Source of the DNA: Cyclobacteriaceae bacterium
GTDB lineage: Bacteria; Bacteroidota; Bacteroidia; Cytophagales; Cyclobacteriaceae
NCBI GenBank assembly: GCA_003565295.1
Contig: PXCO01000079.1
Span: 1-55,207, forward strand
Reading direction: 5' to 3'
Length of the DNA: 55,207 nucleotides
Under the pieces are notes generated by a model. It was not told the origin of the DNA. It did no database searches and saw only the letters and a program-made list of their open reading frames with translations. Made by a program: the position numbers and the translations under genes. Shown here piece by piece: positions 16,472 to 25,107 of this stretch. Numbering within the stretch: the first letter of the stretch is position 1; every line of letters starts with the position of its first letter.

Positions 16472-17800
16472 ATGAATACCATAACCATAGGAAAAAGGAT
16501 CATCATCCCGGTAAAGAGGGTCTTCAGTAAGTCCTCCACCAGTGCCATCGTACTATTGGCCGTGACCGTACTCGCAATTCTTATCGCCAATTCCCCATTT
16601 TCAGATAAATTTTTTGCTTTTTGGCAAACTAAAATCGGGTTCTCCTTTGGCGATTTTCAGGTATATAAGCCCCTAATCCTTTGGGTAAACGATGGCTTGA
16701 TGTCCGTTTTCTTTTTTGTGGTCGGACTGGAATTGAAACGAGAGATTGTTTCCGGTGAGTTGTCGAATCCAAGAAATGCAGTAGTTCCCTTTGTGGCTGG
16801 CTTGGGAGGAATGGCGGTTCCTGCGCTGATTTACCTCTTCTTCAACCGGGACATAGGAGGAGAGGCCTTAAATGGCTGGGGTATTCCTATGGCCACAGAT
16901 ATCGCCTTTGCACTGGGTATACTCTATTTATTGGGTAATAGGGTTCCCCTGTCACTAAAAGTATTCCTTACCGCCTTGGCCATTATTGATGACCTTGGGG
17001 CGGTTTCTGTGATCGCTTTCTTTTATACCTCAGATATTTCCATGTTCAACTTAGGACTAGGGGCCGTTTTTCTTCTTACCATGTCCATAGGCAATTGGCT
17101 GGGTGTGCGTAGCCCCTTATTTTATGGCACCATAGGCATCGGGGGATTATGGTTGGCCTTTTTGTTGTCGGGAGTCCATGCCACTATCGCAGCGGTCTTG
17201 GCGGCTTTCACCATACCGGCAAATTATAAGCTGAGCAAGTTCCTATTTATAAGGCGGGCGGACTTATTGTTAAATAAATTCAGTCGTGTGCCTATAATGA
17301 ACACGCACTTATTGGACCACAAGCAATACAAAATTCTAGAAGATTTGGGAAAGGCCACAAGCAATGCGATCCCCCCCCTGCAAAAGTTAGAACATAGCCT
17401 GCATAACCTGGTAATATTTCTCATTCTACCCATCTTTGCCTTAGCAAATGCGGGAGTAACCTTTTCGGGTGGATTTATGGAAAGTTTAGCCAGTCCAGTT
17501 AGCCTGGGGGTTATTTGGGGTCTGCTGGCAGGAAAGACATTTGGAATAGTAGGTTTCGTGTATATTTCCGAAAAACTTAAGCTGATACGCCTGCCCGATG
17601 GGCTAAATTATAAGTCAATTTTTGGTGTGTCCTGCCTGGCCGCAATTGGGTTTACCATGTCTCTGTTCATCACCTCTCTGGCCTTTGAAAATCCTGTTTT
17701 CGAGTACCAGGCCAAGGTGGGCATATTAGTGGGTTCACTCATAGCAGGCATCACGGGATATGTAATATTGGACCGGGTGCTAAAGAAAGAATCTGCCTAA
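16472..17800 (+). CDS. nhaA: Na+/H+ antiporter NhaA
   Basis: Inner-membrane electrogenic antiporter that expels Na+ in exchange for protons; important for pH and salt tolerance. The 442-residue protein has about 12 membrane helices. It keeps the WVNDGLMSVFFFVVGLELKRE opening region (seen as NDGLMSVFFFVVGLELKRE), the TDIAFALG segment of the crossed helices, and the ion-binding pair D173-D174 in IIDDLGAV. An insertion of about 50 residues between helices (around residues 255-315) is common in Bacteroidota and proteobacterial NhaA variants. It stands alone, followed by a repeat-rich region. Confidence 0.95.
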   Translation: MNTITIGKRIIIPVKRVFSKSSTSAIVLLAVTVLAILIANSPFSDKFFAFWQTKIGFSFGDFQVYKPLILWVNDGLMSVFFFVVGLELKREIVSGELSNPRNAVVPFVAGLGGMAVPALIYLFFNRDIGGEALNGWGIPMATDIAFALGILYLLGNRVPLSLKVFLTALAIIDDLGAVSVIAFFYTSDISMFNLGLGAVFLLTMSIGNWLGVRSPLFYGTIGIGGLWLAFLLSGVHATIAAVLAAFTIPANYKLSKFLFIRRADLLLNKFSRVPIMNTHLLDHKQYKILEDLGKATSNAIPPLQKLEHSLHNLVIFLILPIFALANAGVTFSGGFMESLASPVSLGVIWGLLAGKTFGIVGFVYISEKLKLIRLPDGLNYKSIFGVSCLAAIGFTMSLFITSLAFENPVFEYQAKVGILVGSLIAGITGYVILDRVLKKESA

Positions 17801-17825
17801 TGCCATCTTGATTGGAAGGGAGAAC

Positions 17826-18079
17826 CATTCCTCAGGAATGCGGATGAATGGCCATCCACTCAATAGGAATGTGGCTTTAGCCCATTCCATTATAATAGAG
17901 GTAGAAGACGGACCCGGCTTTAGCCGGGGCGGTTAGAGGCTTAAGGATAGATGATTTTGCTAAAGCAAATGTTGCGGGTAATCTCCCAAATGCCTCCATC
18001 TAAAGCAGGAGGGAATTTTAATTCGCCAAGAATGCGGGATTAATGTCAACTATTTCACTAGAAATACGGAATAAATGAA
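17826..18079 (+). repeat. Hairpin-rich direct repeat, copy A
   Basis: About 250 bp, matched by copy B at 18871-19131 in the same orientation. Shared blocks include CTCAATAGGAATGTGGCTTT, GACGGACCCGGCTTTAGCC, GGCGGTTAGAGGCTTAAG and a right end CTAGAAATACGGAATAAATG. It holds several small palindromes: CCATTCC-TCA-GGAATGCGG at the left edge, GGAATG(T)GGC-TTTA-GCCCATTCC, and CCCGGC-TTTA-GCCGGG. The GGC-TTTA-GCC core is used twice. This architecture resembles REP or REPIN elements, although no REP-type transposase gene lies in the window. Confidence 0.75.
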
Positions 18080-18302
18080 GGTTGAAAAAACTGTGGGGGA
18101 TACCTCCCATCAAACTAGTGTAAGGTTAACCAAACTATGGACAACTATCTTCTGCAGAATTCGCAGATAATCGCAGAGTACCTCCGCAGTACACAAGTTT
18201 CTCTGCAGGAATCCGACCGTCCATTTATATGACGTGACACGAGTATATAGTAGTCCGATTGTAAGGTAAATGTCGGAGAAAGCAAAGCGTTGATTATTGC
18301 CT
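18080..18302. other. Non-coding spacer inside the repeat-flanked segment
   Basis: No gene is seen here. The interval holds short CTGCAGAATTCGCAG-like and CGCAGAG motifs repeated imperfectly around 18150-18215 (TCTGCAG, CGCAG, CGCAGAG, CCGCAG, CTCTGCAGG), possibly another decayed repeat. Frames on either strand show no family features. Confidence 0.35.
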
Positions 18303-18764
18303 TTAACTTTTGGCCAGCCGCTTCGCCATATATCCAAAAACCCATCTATGGGCGGGCAGAACCGAGTACCAGTAAAATTTCCCCCACCAAGAAAGGGGGT
18401 AAAAGCGGCTACGCTGGACCAAGTAATCTCCACTTTCATCCTCTTCAAAATACCAATCCAGGTAGGCGAATCCCGGCAACCTCATTTGGGCTTTAAGGGT
18501 CAACCGGAAATTTGCGGGGTCTATATCAGACACCAACCAAAAATCCAGCCTATCACCTTCCTTGATTGGCCTTCCCCTAGGCCTTCCTTTATTAAACCCA
18601 TCTCCTCCCAACAACCTGTCGAACGCACCCCTCAATTTCCAGAGATGATCTGTGCCCAACCAACCGTTTTCTCCCCCTAAGCTTACAATGTTTTGCCATA
18701 CGGCCTCCTTAGGCTTTGTAAGGCCAATTCTATGAATACTGATTTTAGCAACAAATAAGGGCAT
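18303..18764 (-). pseudogene. Orphan DUF2867 domain, probable gene remnant
   Basis: A 153-residue frame matches the DUF2867 domain: IVSLGGENGWLGTDHLWKL, a GGDGFNKGRPRGRP block (family form GGxGxxRGR), GDRLDFWLV, and MRLPGFAYLDW. In most bacteria this domain forms the C-terminal half of a protein of about 470 residues with an N-terminal NAD(P)-binding SDR domain. Here the C-terminus looks complete (HRWVFGYMAKRLAKS), but the DNA upstream encodes no SDR part in any frame and soon enters repeat copy B. I read it as the surviving 3' end of a truncated gene. A functional stand-alone domain is also possible. Confidence 0.6.
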
Positions 18765-18870
18765 CTTGTCGCAATATCACTATCTTTAAGCAAAAACCAA
18801 CAGAGCTTTCTCCAGAAATCCTGCATGAAGTAGAGGCTACACACATAGATATGATTATTTATTTGTGCCC

Positions 18871-19131
18871 CTCGGGAATGAGGACAAATAGCCAACAACT
18901 CAATAGGAATGTGGCTTTAGCCCATTCCATTATAATAAAGGTGCAAGACGGACCCGGCTTTAGCCAGGTTTTAACCAGGGCGGTTAGAGGCTTAAGAATA
19001 GATGACTTGACAAAAGCCATTGGTGCCGAGAACCTTCCCAAAAGCCACCAGCTAAGACAGGAGGGAAATTTAACTCACCAAGAATGCGGGAATAATGGCA
19101 GATATCTCACTAGAAATACGGAATAAATGAA
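18871..19131 (+). repeat. Hairpin-rich direct repeat, copy B
   Basis: Second copy of the element at 17826-18079, same orientation, about 261 bp, with a run of over 30 identical bases around 18900-18938. Its second palindrome is altered by a small internal insertion (CCCGGCTTTAGCC, then AGGTTTTAACCAGGGCGG). Copies A and B bracket the DUF2867 remnant, so recombination between them would delete it. Confidence 0.75.
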
Positions 19132-19194
19132 CGCCTTTTTTGATTTGTCAAAAAAATTGTCCATTTATCTGTAAATTAACGACAAACAGGCCAA

Positions 19195-19387
19195 ATGAAT
19201 TCGAGCTTGACGAGATAGACCCACGAAGGGATGCCCCCAGATAGCTACGGGGTGATCATGCGAAGGTTCCCCAGTAGCGAGTTCCCCGACCCCGGATAGC
19301 TATCGGGATCGGGGCAGGCAAGGGGCAGGCTACCCCGACCTGCGGTACGGGGCAGGTTATGACCGCTGAAAAACAAATTATAAACAG
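19195..19387 (+). repeat. Dispersed start-abutting repeat, copy 2
   Basis: Opens with ATGAATTCGAGC, then GACCCACGAAGGGATGCCCC, several CCCCGACC/GGGGCAGG units, GGGGCAGGTTATGACCGCTG, and ends AATTATAAACAG at the DinB start codon. It matches copy 3 (8114-8249) nearly end to end apart from a GC-rich internal expansion of about 55 bases, in which CCCCGACC and GGGGCAGG-like units recur. The palindrome CCCGATAGCTATCGGG appears here as CCGGATAGCTATCGGG. It fills the whole leader of the DinB gene. Confidence 0.7.
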
Positions 19388-19918
19388 ATGAAAAAGTGCT
19401 TTTTACCTATATTGATCCTAATCCTTCCATTTACTGTTTTCGCACAGCAGGAAGACCCATGGTTGCCGGAGTTTTTAGAGAGGTGGGAGCAATCCAAGGC
19501 TTATACACTCGCCATAGCGGAATCCATGCCCGAAGAACAATTTCTTTTCAAACCAACAGAGGAGATGATGAGCTTTGCTGAACAATTGATGCATATTGCT
19601 TTGGTAATTGAATGGCATGCCCATAGTAGGTTTGCCGGCCTGGACACCCCCTTTAGGAAGGAGGAATACAGTGCGGAAGGACTTACAAAAGCCTCCATAA
19701 TTGAAGTTTTGGAAGAGGAGTTTGCCAAAGCCCAACAACTTATCGCGTCCTTTAATCCAGCACAGCTTTCGGAAAAAGGTTCTTATGGGAAATTTACCAG
19801 GACCAGAAGGCAGTTTTTGCTCCTTTTGGCCGACCATGTATCCCATCACAGGGGACAACTAGTGCCCTATCTTAGGTTAAACAACATACAACCTCCCTCC
19901 TATGTAGATTATCAATAG
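19388..19918 (+). CDS. Exported DinB-family protein
   Basis: DinB/YfiT-like four-helix protein, a putative metal-dependent enzyme of unknown substrate. The 176 residues begin with a signal peptide (CFLPILILILPFTVFA then Q20), so it is probably periplasmic. The three metal-ligand histidines of the fold fit H69 (in LMHIALV), H150 and H154 (in ADHVSHHRGQ). Related DinB proteins use various thiols, but nothing in the sequence shows the substrate. The gene stands alone, and its leader is made of repeat copy 2, which ends at its ATG. Family confidence is high; function is unknown. Confidence 0.85.
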   Translation: MKKCFLPILILILPFTVFAQQEDPWLPEFLERWEQSKAYTLAIAESMPEEQFLFKPTEEMMSFAEQLMHIALVIEWHAHSRFAGLDTPFRKEEYSAEGLTKASIIEVLEEEFAKAQQLIASFNPAQLSEKGSYGKFTRTRRQFLLLLADHVSHHRGQLVPYLRLNNIQPPSYVDYQ

Positions 19919-20093
19919 CCTACAGCTCACACACATATTTAATAGAATTCTTTTCCGTTTAAAATGAATGTAATAACTATCTTTACGGTCGTTTTGGGCT
20001 TTTGTCAACTCCCAACTCACTTTTGGTCAAATATTTTACCTGGGAGTGAGGTGGCGAAGCTCTGCCCGACCACACCTAAAAAATGCGTGATAA

Positions 20094-22715
20094 ATGATGA
20101 ATGCAATGGGTTTTAAATGGAAGGCATGCCACTGGGGGCATGTTATTTTTTTGTTGTTGTCTATATTCATAAGCCTATGCAGTTACGGGCAGTCGATACA
20201 AGACCTCTCCTCGATTGATGTAGATGAACTCTCTGATGAGCAGTTGAGAACATTGGTGAGAAGGGCCGAAGAGGCAGGGCTTTCGGAAGCGGAGCTTATC
20301 CAAATGGCTCAGATAAGAGGCGTGCCACAAGAGGAAATAGACAAGTTGAGAGAAAGATTGGAAGGCTTGGACCTGATCGTCTCATCTTCGGGAAGTGCGG
20401 ACAGGCCCTCGAAAAGGAAACCCCGGCGACAATTTGACCTCAACGAAATCACCAGGGGAATGATTGACCCAGGAGAGAAAGACCTGGACAAAGAGGAAAA
20501 AGAAGAATACTTCGGAATGAGTCTTTTTTACAGCAAGAACAGAAGACTTACCTTCGAACCTAACCTTAATATGGCCACCCCCATGAATTACGTGATTGGC
20601 CCTGGAGATATGCTCTACATAGATGTATATGGACAATCCGAAAAATACTATGAAGTATATGTAACCCCGGAAGGAAATGTATTGCTGGATAACATAGGCC
20701 CTATCAATGTCTCAGGACTCTCGGTGGATGAGGTCTCGAACGTCTTGAAAAGCAGGCTTTCCAGGTTTTACACAGGCCTTGCGGGAAGCGACCCCAATAC
20801 TTTTTTACAGGTAAGCCTGGGAAATATAAGAACCATACAGGTCCACTTGGTAGGGGAGGTAAGACTTCCAGGCACCTTTACCCTGAGTGCCTTCAGCACC
20901 GTTTTCAATGCCCTATATGCGGCCGGTGGGCCAAATGAAAACGGCACCATGCGAAATGTGAAACTGGTCAGGAACAACAAGGAAATAGCCACTATAGACA
21001 TTTACGACTTTCTAATGAACGGCAGGGCCAATATGGAAAGGCAGTTGCAAGACCAGGACATCATATTGGTAGAACCCTTTGAAGGACGGGTAAGTTTAAA
21101 AGGGGAAATAAAACGGCCCAGGATTTATGAGGTAAAGTCCGAGGAAACCCTGGAAGACCTACTAAAATATGCCGGGGGATTCACTGATGAAGCCTTCCGG
21201 GAAAGGATCGGCGTAACCCGCATTACGGATAAAGAAAAAGCGATTTCGGATGTGTTCAAAGACCAGTTTGGTTTTTTTATGGTGAAAGGAGGAGACAGTT
21301 ACGAAGTGGGAAAAGTGTTAGACCGCTATACCAACCGTGTTCAAATCAAGGGGGCCGTATTCAGAGAGGGCAATTACTCCCTCAGTGAAGGGATGACCCT
21401 TACCCAGCTGATCAAAAAGGCAGAAGGATTGAGGGGTGAGGCCTACACGAAGCGTATTACCTTATTGCGCACCAAAGAAGACCTTAGCCCGGAAATGAAG
21501 CAATATGACCTGGGAGCAATCCTTAAAGGCAATCAACCCGACGTTCCCCTTCGGGCAGAGGACATCGTACGTATCCCTTCCATATATGACCTAAATGAGG
21601 ATTTTTATGTGAAGATAGCAGGAGAGGTTCGGCAACCTGGTGTATATCCCTTTGCCGAGGACATGACCGTAGAAGACTTGATCATGCAGGCTGGTGGTTT
21701 AAAGGAAGCCGCATCCAGAACGGACATTGAAATCGCCAGGAGATCTTCGGCCAATACTGCAAGGGATTATTCCGAGATCATTCCCGTAAGTGTGGCCCAA
21801 GACCTTTCTTTAAACCCCAACCCCATTCGACTTCAGCCCTTTGATAATATTGCGGTGCGGAGAAAAACAAACTTCGCCCTGGAAAAAACCGTGCAGATCG
21901 AAGGCCAGGTTAAAGCACCAGGGGTATTTTCCCTCAGACATGCCGAAGAAAGGATCTCTGACATTATCACCCGATCCGGGGGAATCACGGAATTTGCCTA
22001 TGCCAAAGGGGCCACCTTGATCAGAAGGACAGAATTTTACCAGACTGAATCCGAGAAAATCCAGAAACAAAGAAATCTAAGGAACCTGCTGGAGCGATTA
22101 AATTTGGATTTTGAAGACCCCACCGAATCCCAGGCCATGCTCCTAAGCAGATTGGCCAAGGCCTTGGTGGAAAGAGAAGATGAATTCATGGTGGATGCGG
22201 AAGAAGCCATAATTGCGGCAAGAGAAGGACTATTGGGTGACATTGCAGAATCCAGGGCAGGGATTTCTCCAGTAAAAATAAAGGAAACCGAAGCCATTGC
22301 CATCGATTTAGAAACAATCCTGAAGCATCCGGGATCTAGATTCGATCTGATTTTGGAAGAAGGGGACATCATCAGTATCCCCAGGCAACTGCAAACCGTA
22401 AGGTTGAGGGGAGATGTCATCTACCCCACTACCGTAAGGTACGAGAATTTTAGATCCATGTCTTATTACATCAACCGGGCAGGTGGGTTTGACAACCGGG
22501 CAAAAAGGAGGAGAACCTATGTGGTGTACGCCAATGGTGAGGTGGCCCGTACCAAAAACTTTTTGTTGTTCAATGTTTTTCCGAAGGTAGAGCCGGGAGC
22601 CGAAATCATCGTGCCTACCAAAGGCCCCAGGGTACCGATCAGGCCCGGAGAACTAGTGGGCCTGACCACTGGCTTGGCCACCATCGCCCTTCTTCTCACA
22701 CAAATTTTCAATTGA
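20094..22715 (+). CDS. SLBB-domain polysaccharide export protein (Wza-like)
   Basis: Outer-membrane/periplasmic export channel for capsular or exopolysaccharide. The 873-residue protein has an N-terminal signal sequence (HVIFLLLSIFISLCSYGQ). An acidic helical segment follows, then the Poly_export domain (about 160-250, NYVIGPGDMLYIDVYGQSE), then a series of SLBB beta-grasp repeats with recurring VxLxGEVxxPGxY-like phrases (near 250, 340, 415, 500, 600 and 755). The C-terminus ends in a hydrophobic stretch (LTTGLATIALLLTQIF). It is longer than E. coli Wza (379), as is normal for Bacteroidota SLBB exporters. Its stop overlaps the wzz-like start (TGATG). First gene of the cluster. Confidence 0.92.
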   Translation: MMNAMGFKWKACHWGHVIFLLLSIFISLCSYGQSIQDLSSIDVDELSDEQLRTLVRRAEEAGLSEAELIQMAQIRGVPQEEIDKLRERLEGLDLIVSSSGSADRPSKRKPRRQFDLNEITRGMIDPGEKDLDKEEKEEYFGMSLFYSKNRRLTFEPNLNMATPMNYVIGPGDMLYIDVYGQSEKYYEVYVTPEGNVLLDNIGPINVSGLSVDEVSNVLKSRLSRFYTGLAGSDPNTFLQVSLGNIRTIQVHLVGEVRLPGTFTLSAFSTVFNALYAAGGPNENGTMRNVKLVRNNKEIATIDIYDFLMNGRANMERQLQDQDIILVEPFEGRVSLKGEIKRPRIYEVKSEETLEDLLKYAGGFTDEAFRERIGVTRITDKEKAISDVFKDQFGFFMVKGGDSYEVGKVLDRYTNRVQIKGAVFREGNYSLSEGMTLTQLIKKAEGLRGEAYTKRITLLRTKEDLSPEMKQYDLGAILKGNQPDVPLRAEDIVRIPSIYDLNEDFYVKIAGEVRQPGVYPFAEDMTVEDLIMQAGGLKEAASRTDIEIARRSSANTARDYSEIIPVSVAQDLSLNPNPIRLQPFDNIAVRRKTNFALEKTVQIEGQVKAPGVFSLRHAEERISDIITRSGGITEFAYAKGATLIRRTEFYQTESEKIQKQRNLRNLLERLNLDFEDPTESQAMLLSRLAKALVEREDEFMVDAEEAIIAAREGLLGDIAESRAGISPVKIKETEAIAIDLETILKHPGSRFDLILEEGDIISIPRQLQTVRLRGDVIYPTTVRYENFRSMSYYINRAGGFDNRAKRRRTYVVYANGEVARTKNFLLFNVFPKVEPGAEIIVPTKGPRVPIRPGELVGLTTGLATIALLLTQIFN

Positions 22716-23791
22716 TGTCCACACAACCGCATATAGTTGACGACAAAATCACCTTCAGGGAATTGGTCCTGCGTCTAAAGGGCTGGACCTTGGTATTCTG
22801 GGATAAAAAACGCTTTATAGTGTTGCTCACCCTTTTAGGGGTTTTGCTGGGAGTAATGGCGTCCTTGCTGAAAAAAACAAGGTATGTGGCAGAAACCACC
22901 TTCGTATTGGAGGAGTCTGACCTGGGTGGTTTGAGCAACCTTTCCGGCCTGGCTTCCATGATCGGTTTGAACCTTCCTTCCCTTGGATCTGAAAGTGGCC
23001 TTTTCACCGGGGATAACATCATGGAGCTTTATAGGTCACAGCGTATGATTTCTTCCTCTTTGTTATCTCCTATGGGGCCGGATGCCCCGGAAGAATTATT
23101 GATCCACCGCTACATTGCATTCAATAAGTTGGATCGCAAGTGGAAGAAAAAGGTGGATTTAGCGGCAATGGATTTCACCCTTCCGAGAGACTCTTTTTCG
23201 GTACAGCAGGACAGTGTGATCCGGGAAATGGTAAAGGATATCAGAAAAGAAAACCTGGGAGTGGAGAAGCCGGACCGGAAGCTCAACATCATTAAAATCA
23301 GCATTTCTTCAAAGGATGAGGCCTTTTCCAAGGTTTTTAATGAAACCCTGGTGGAAAATGTCAACCAATTTTATAAGGAAACCAAAACCAAAAAAACAGC
23401 AGAAAACCTAAGTATATTACAATCTCAAGCCGACAGTGTAAGGCGAGTTTTAGACCAAAGTTTGGAAGGACTTGCCAGGTTTCAGGACAGGGTCCCCAAT
23501 CCAAATCCCCTGTTACAACAAGGAACGGTGGAGTCTAAAAGCCGACAGGTGGATGTGCAGGCTGCGGGTGCAGTATATCAGGAAGTGGTGAAAAACCTCG
23601 AAATCGCAAAAATCAACCATAGAAACAACACCCCTCTAATTCAAATCATTGACAGTCCTAGATTCCCCTTGGAGGAACAAAAAATCAAACTAAAAACGGG
23701 GATAGCTGCCGGGGCGGCACTGTTTTTTATCTTGGCGCTTTTGTATGTTTATGCCGGCACGCTATATCGGAGAAACTTCGCCAATTCCTGA
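22715..23791 (+). CDS. Wzz/chain-length determinant protein
   Basis: Polysaccharide co-polymerase that sets chain length and bridges to the export channel. The 358-residue protein has a first membrane helix near residues 30-50 (FIVLLTLLGVLLGVMASLL) and a second near 325-347 (TGIAAGAALFFILALLYVYAG). Between them lies a periplasmic Wzz domain with a coiled-coil part. It stops just after the second helix, so the cytoplasmic Wzc tyrosine-kinase domain is absent. The ATG at 22715 overlaps the preceding stop; a TTG three bases earlier is also in frame. The stop overlaps the flippase ATG. Confidence 0.88.
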   Translation: MSTQPHIVDDKITFRELVLRLKGWTLVFWDKKRFIVLLTLLGVLLGVMASLLKKTRYVAETTFVLEESDLGGLSNLSGLASMIGLNLPSLGSESGLFTGDNIMELYRSQRMISSSLLSPMGPDAPEELLIHRYIAFNKLDRKWKKKVDLAAMDFTLPRDSFSVQQDSVIREMVKDIRKENLGVEKPDRKLNIIKISISSKDEAFSKVFNETLVENVNQFYKETKTKKTAENLSILQSQADSVRRVLDQSLEGLARFQDRVPNPNPLLQQGTVESKSRQVDVQAAGAVYQEVVKNLEIAKINHRNNTPLIQIIDSPRFPLEEQKIKLKTGIAAGAALFFILALLYVYAGTLYRRNFANS

Positions 23792-25107
23792 TGTGGGCCA
23801 AATTAAATCAACTCCCCCTTTTTCACCTTATCCGGCACAAATCCATTCAGAATTTTATTTTTTTACTGCTTATACAGTCCTCCAACATCCTAATTTCCTT
23901 AATTGCCATGCCCTTGCTGATTCAATCCCTAGGAGTGGATCAGTATGGATTGATCAGTTTGGCCTTATCCGTGGTTTTATTGGCCAATTATTTTGTGGAC
24001 TTTGGGTTCAGTATTAATGGACCCAGAGAAGTTGCTCTTAACCAGGACTCTCCTGCAGCCCTTTCACGGATTTTTTCTACGATATTAGGGGGAAAGCTTC
24101 TTTCTGCCACCACATGCACATTCATTATCCTTTTTATGATTTGGGGGCTTGGGCTTTTTCAGGAATACCCCGTTATCCTCTCCTTTTCCCTAATCCTTCT
24201 CTTTGCTGAAGCAATGTTCCCTCTCTGGTTTTTCCAAGGCATGGAAAAACTCAAGTTGGTTTCCCTTGCCAATCTTTTCAGCAAATTGATATTCCTGCTA
24301 TGCATTATATGGTTCATCCATAGCCCCGAGCAGGCCAGATGGGTGAATTTTCTGATGGGAGGAACTGCATTGGCCGTTAACCTGCTGGTATGTGGGTATG
24401 CTGTTTTCAGCTTTGGCCTTTCCCTAAAAAACCCTAGGTTGAGGAAGGTCCTCGCATCTATAAAAAATAATTATTCTTTGTTTTTGTCGAATGTATCTGC
24501 CTTTATCGCAACCAAAGGAGGCATAATTTTACTTAGCTTTTATTCCGTGGCAGAGGTATTGGGGATGTTCAGCATTGCAGAACGGCCGGTAATGGTATTA
24601 CGGATTTTCCCAGCCTTGGTGGTGCAGGCCATTTATCCCCGCGCCTCCAGGTTATATTATACCGATAAAAGAAAATTTTACCATTATGTGAAGCTGGCTT
24701 ACTTTTACACTTCGCTGACCGGATTGTTTATTAGTGCTGCGGCATTTATAGGGGCACCATATATTGTGAAAGTATTGTCAAAAACCACTCTTCCACAAGC
24801 CACGTATTTTCTGCAAATAATGTCATTGGTACCTCTCTTAGCATGTCTGAATGTAATTAACGTATTGATATTTTTAGTAAAGGATCAAAAAAAGCACTTG
24901 ATGAATGTCTCAATAGGCATGTGCCTATTTATGCTTTCCACCTCATTATTGTTATTAACCTCCATAGGAGATGATGGAGTGGCCTTTGCCGTGATGTTAT
25001 CGGAAGCCTTTGTACTGCTATTGAGCACCTTCATCAATTGGAAAAAAAATAAAACCACCCTATATGGGCTTGTCAAGACAAGGATCAATAGCTATTATCC
25101 TGGTTAA
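23791..25107 (+). CDS. Wzx-type polysaccharide flippase
   Basis: MOP-superfamily membrane protein that flips undecaprenyl-linked repeat units across the inner membrane. The 438-residue protein has about 12 hydrophobic segments. It shows the typical early block SLIAMPLLIQSLGVDQYGLISLAL (from about residue 40), followed by YFVDFGFSINGPREVA and FSIAERPVMVLRIFPALVVQAIYPRAS. The ATG at 23791 shares its A with the previous stop. The last 44 bases overlap the glycosyltransferase gene, a sign of tight coupling. Confidence 0.87.
   Translation: MWAKLNQLPLFHLIRHKSIQNFIFLLLIQSSNILISLIAMPLLIQSLGVDQYGLISLALSVVLLANYFVDFGFSINGPREVALNQDSPAALSRIFSTILGGKLLSATTCTFIILFMIWGLGLFQEYPVILSFSLILLFAEAMFPLWFFQGMEKLKLVSLANLFSKLIFLLCIIWFIHSPEQARWVNFLMGGTALAVNLLVCGYAVFSFGLSLKNPRLRKVLASIKNNYSLFLSNVSAFIATKGGIILLSFYSVAEVLGMFSIAERPVMVLRIFPALVVQAIYPRASRLYYTDKRKFYHYVKLAYFYTSLTGLFISAAAFIGAPYIVKVLSKTTLPQATYFLQIMSLVPLLACLNVINVLIFLVKDQKKHLMNVSIGMCLFMLSTSLLLLTSIGDDGVAFAVMLSEAFVLLLSTFINWKKNKTTLYGLVKTRINSYYPG

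Noticed and set aside
18110-18448. A 112-codon minus-strand frame overlapping the DUF2867 remnant
   Set aside because: It uses another frame of the same strand, whereas the DUF2867 motifs run continuously in the 18303-18764 frame.
19919-20093. An ops/JUMPstart-like element (GAGGTGGCGAAGC) before the polysaccharide cluster
   Set aside because: The GGCGGTAG core is absent and no RfaH/UpxY-type regulator gene is in the window.
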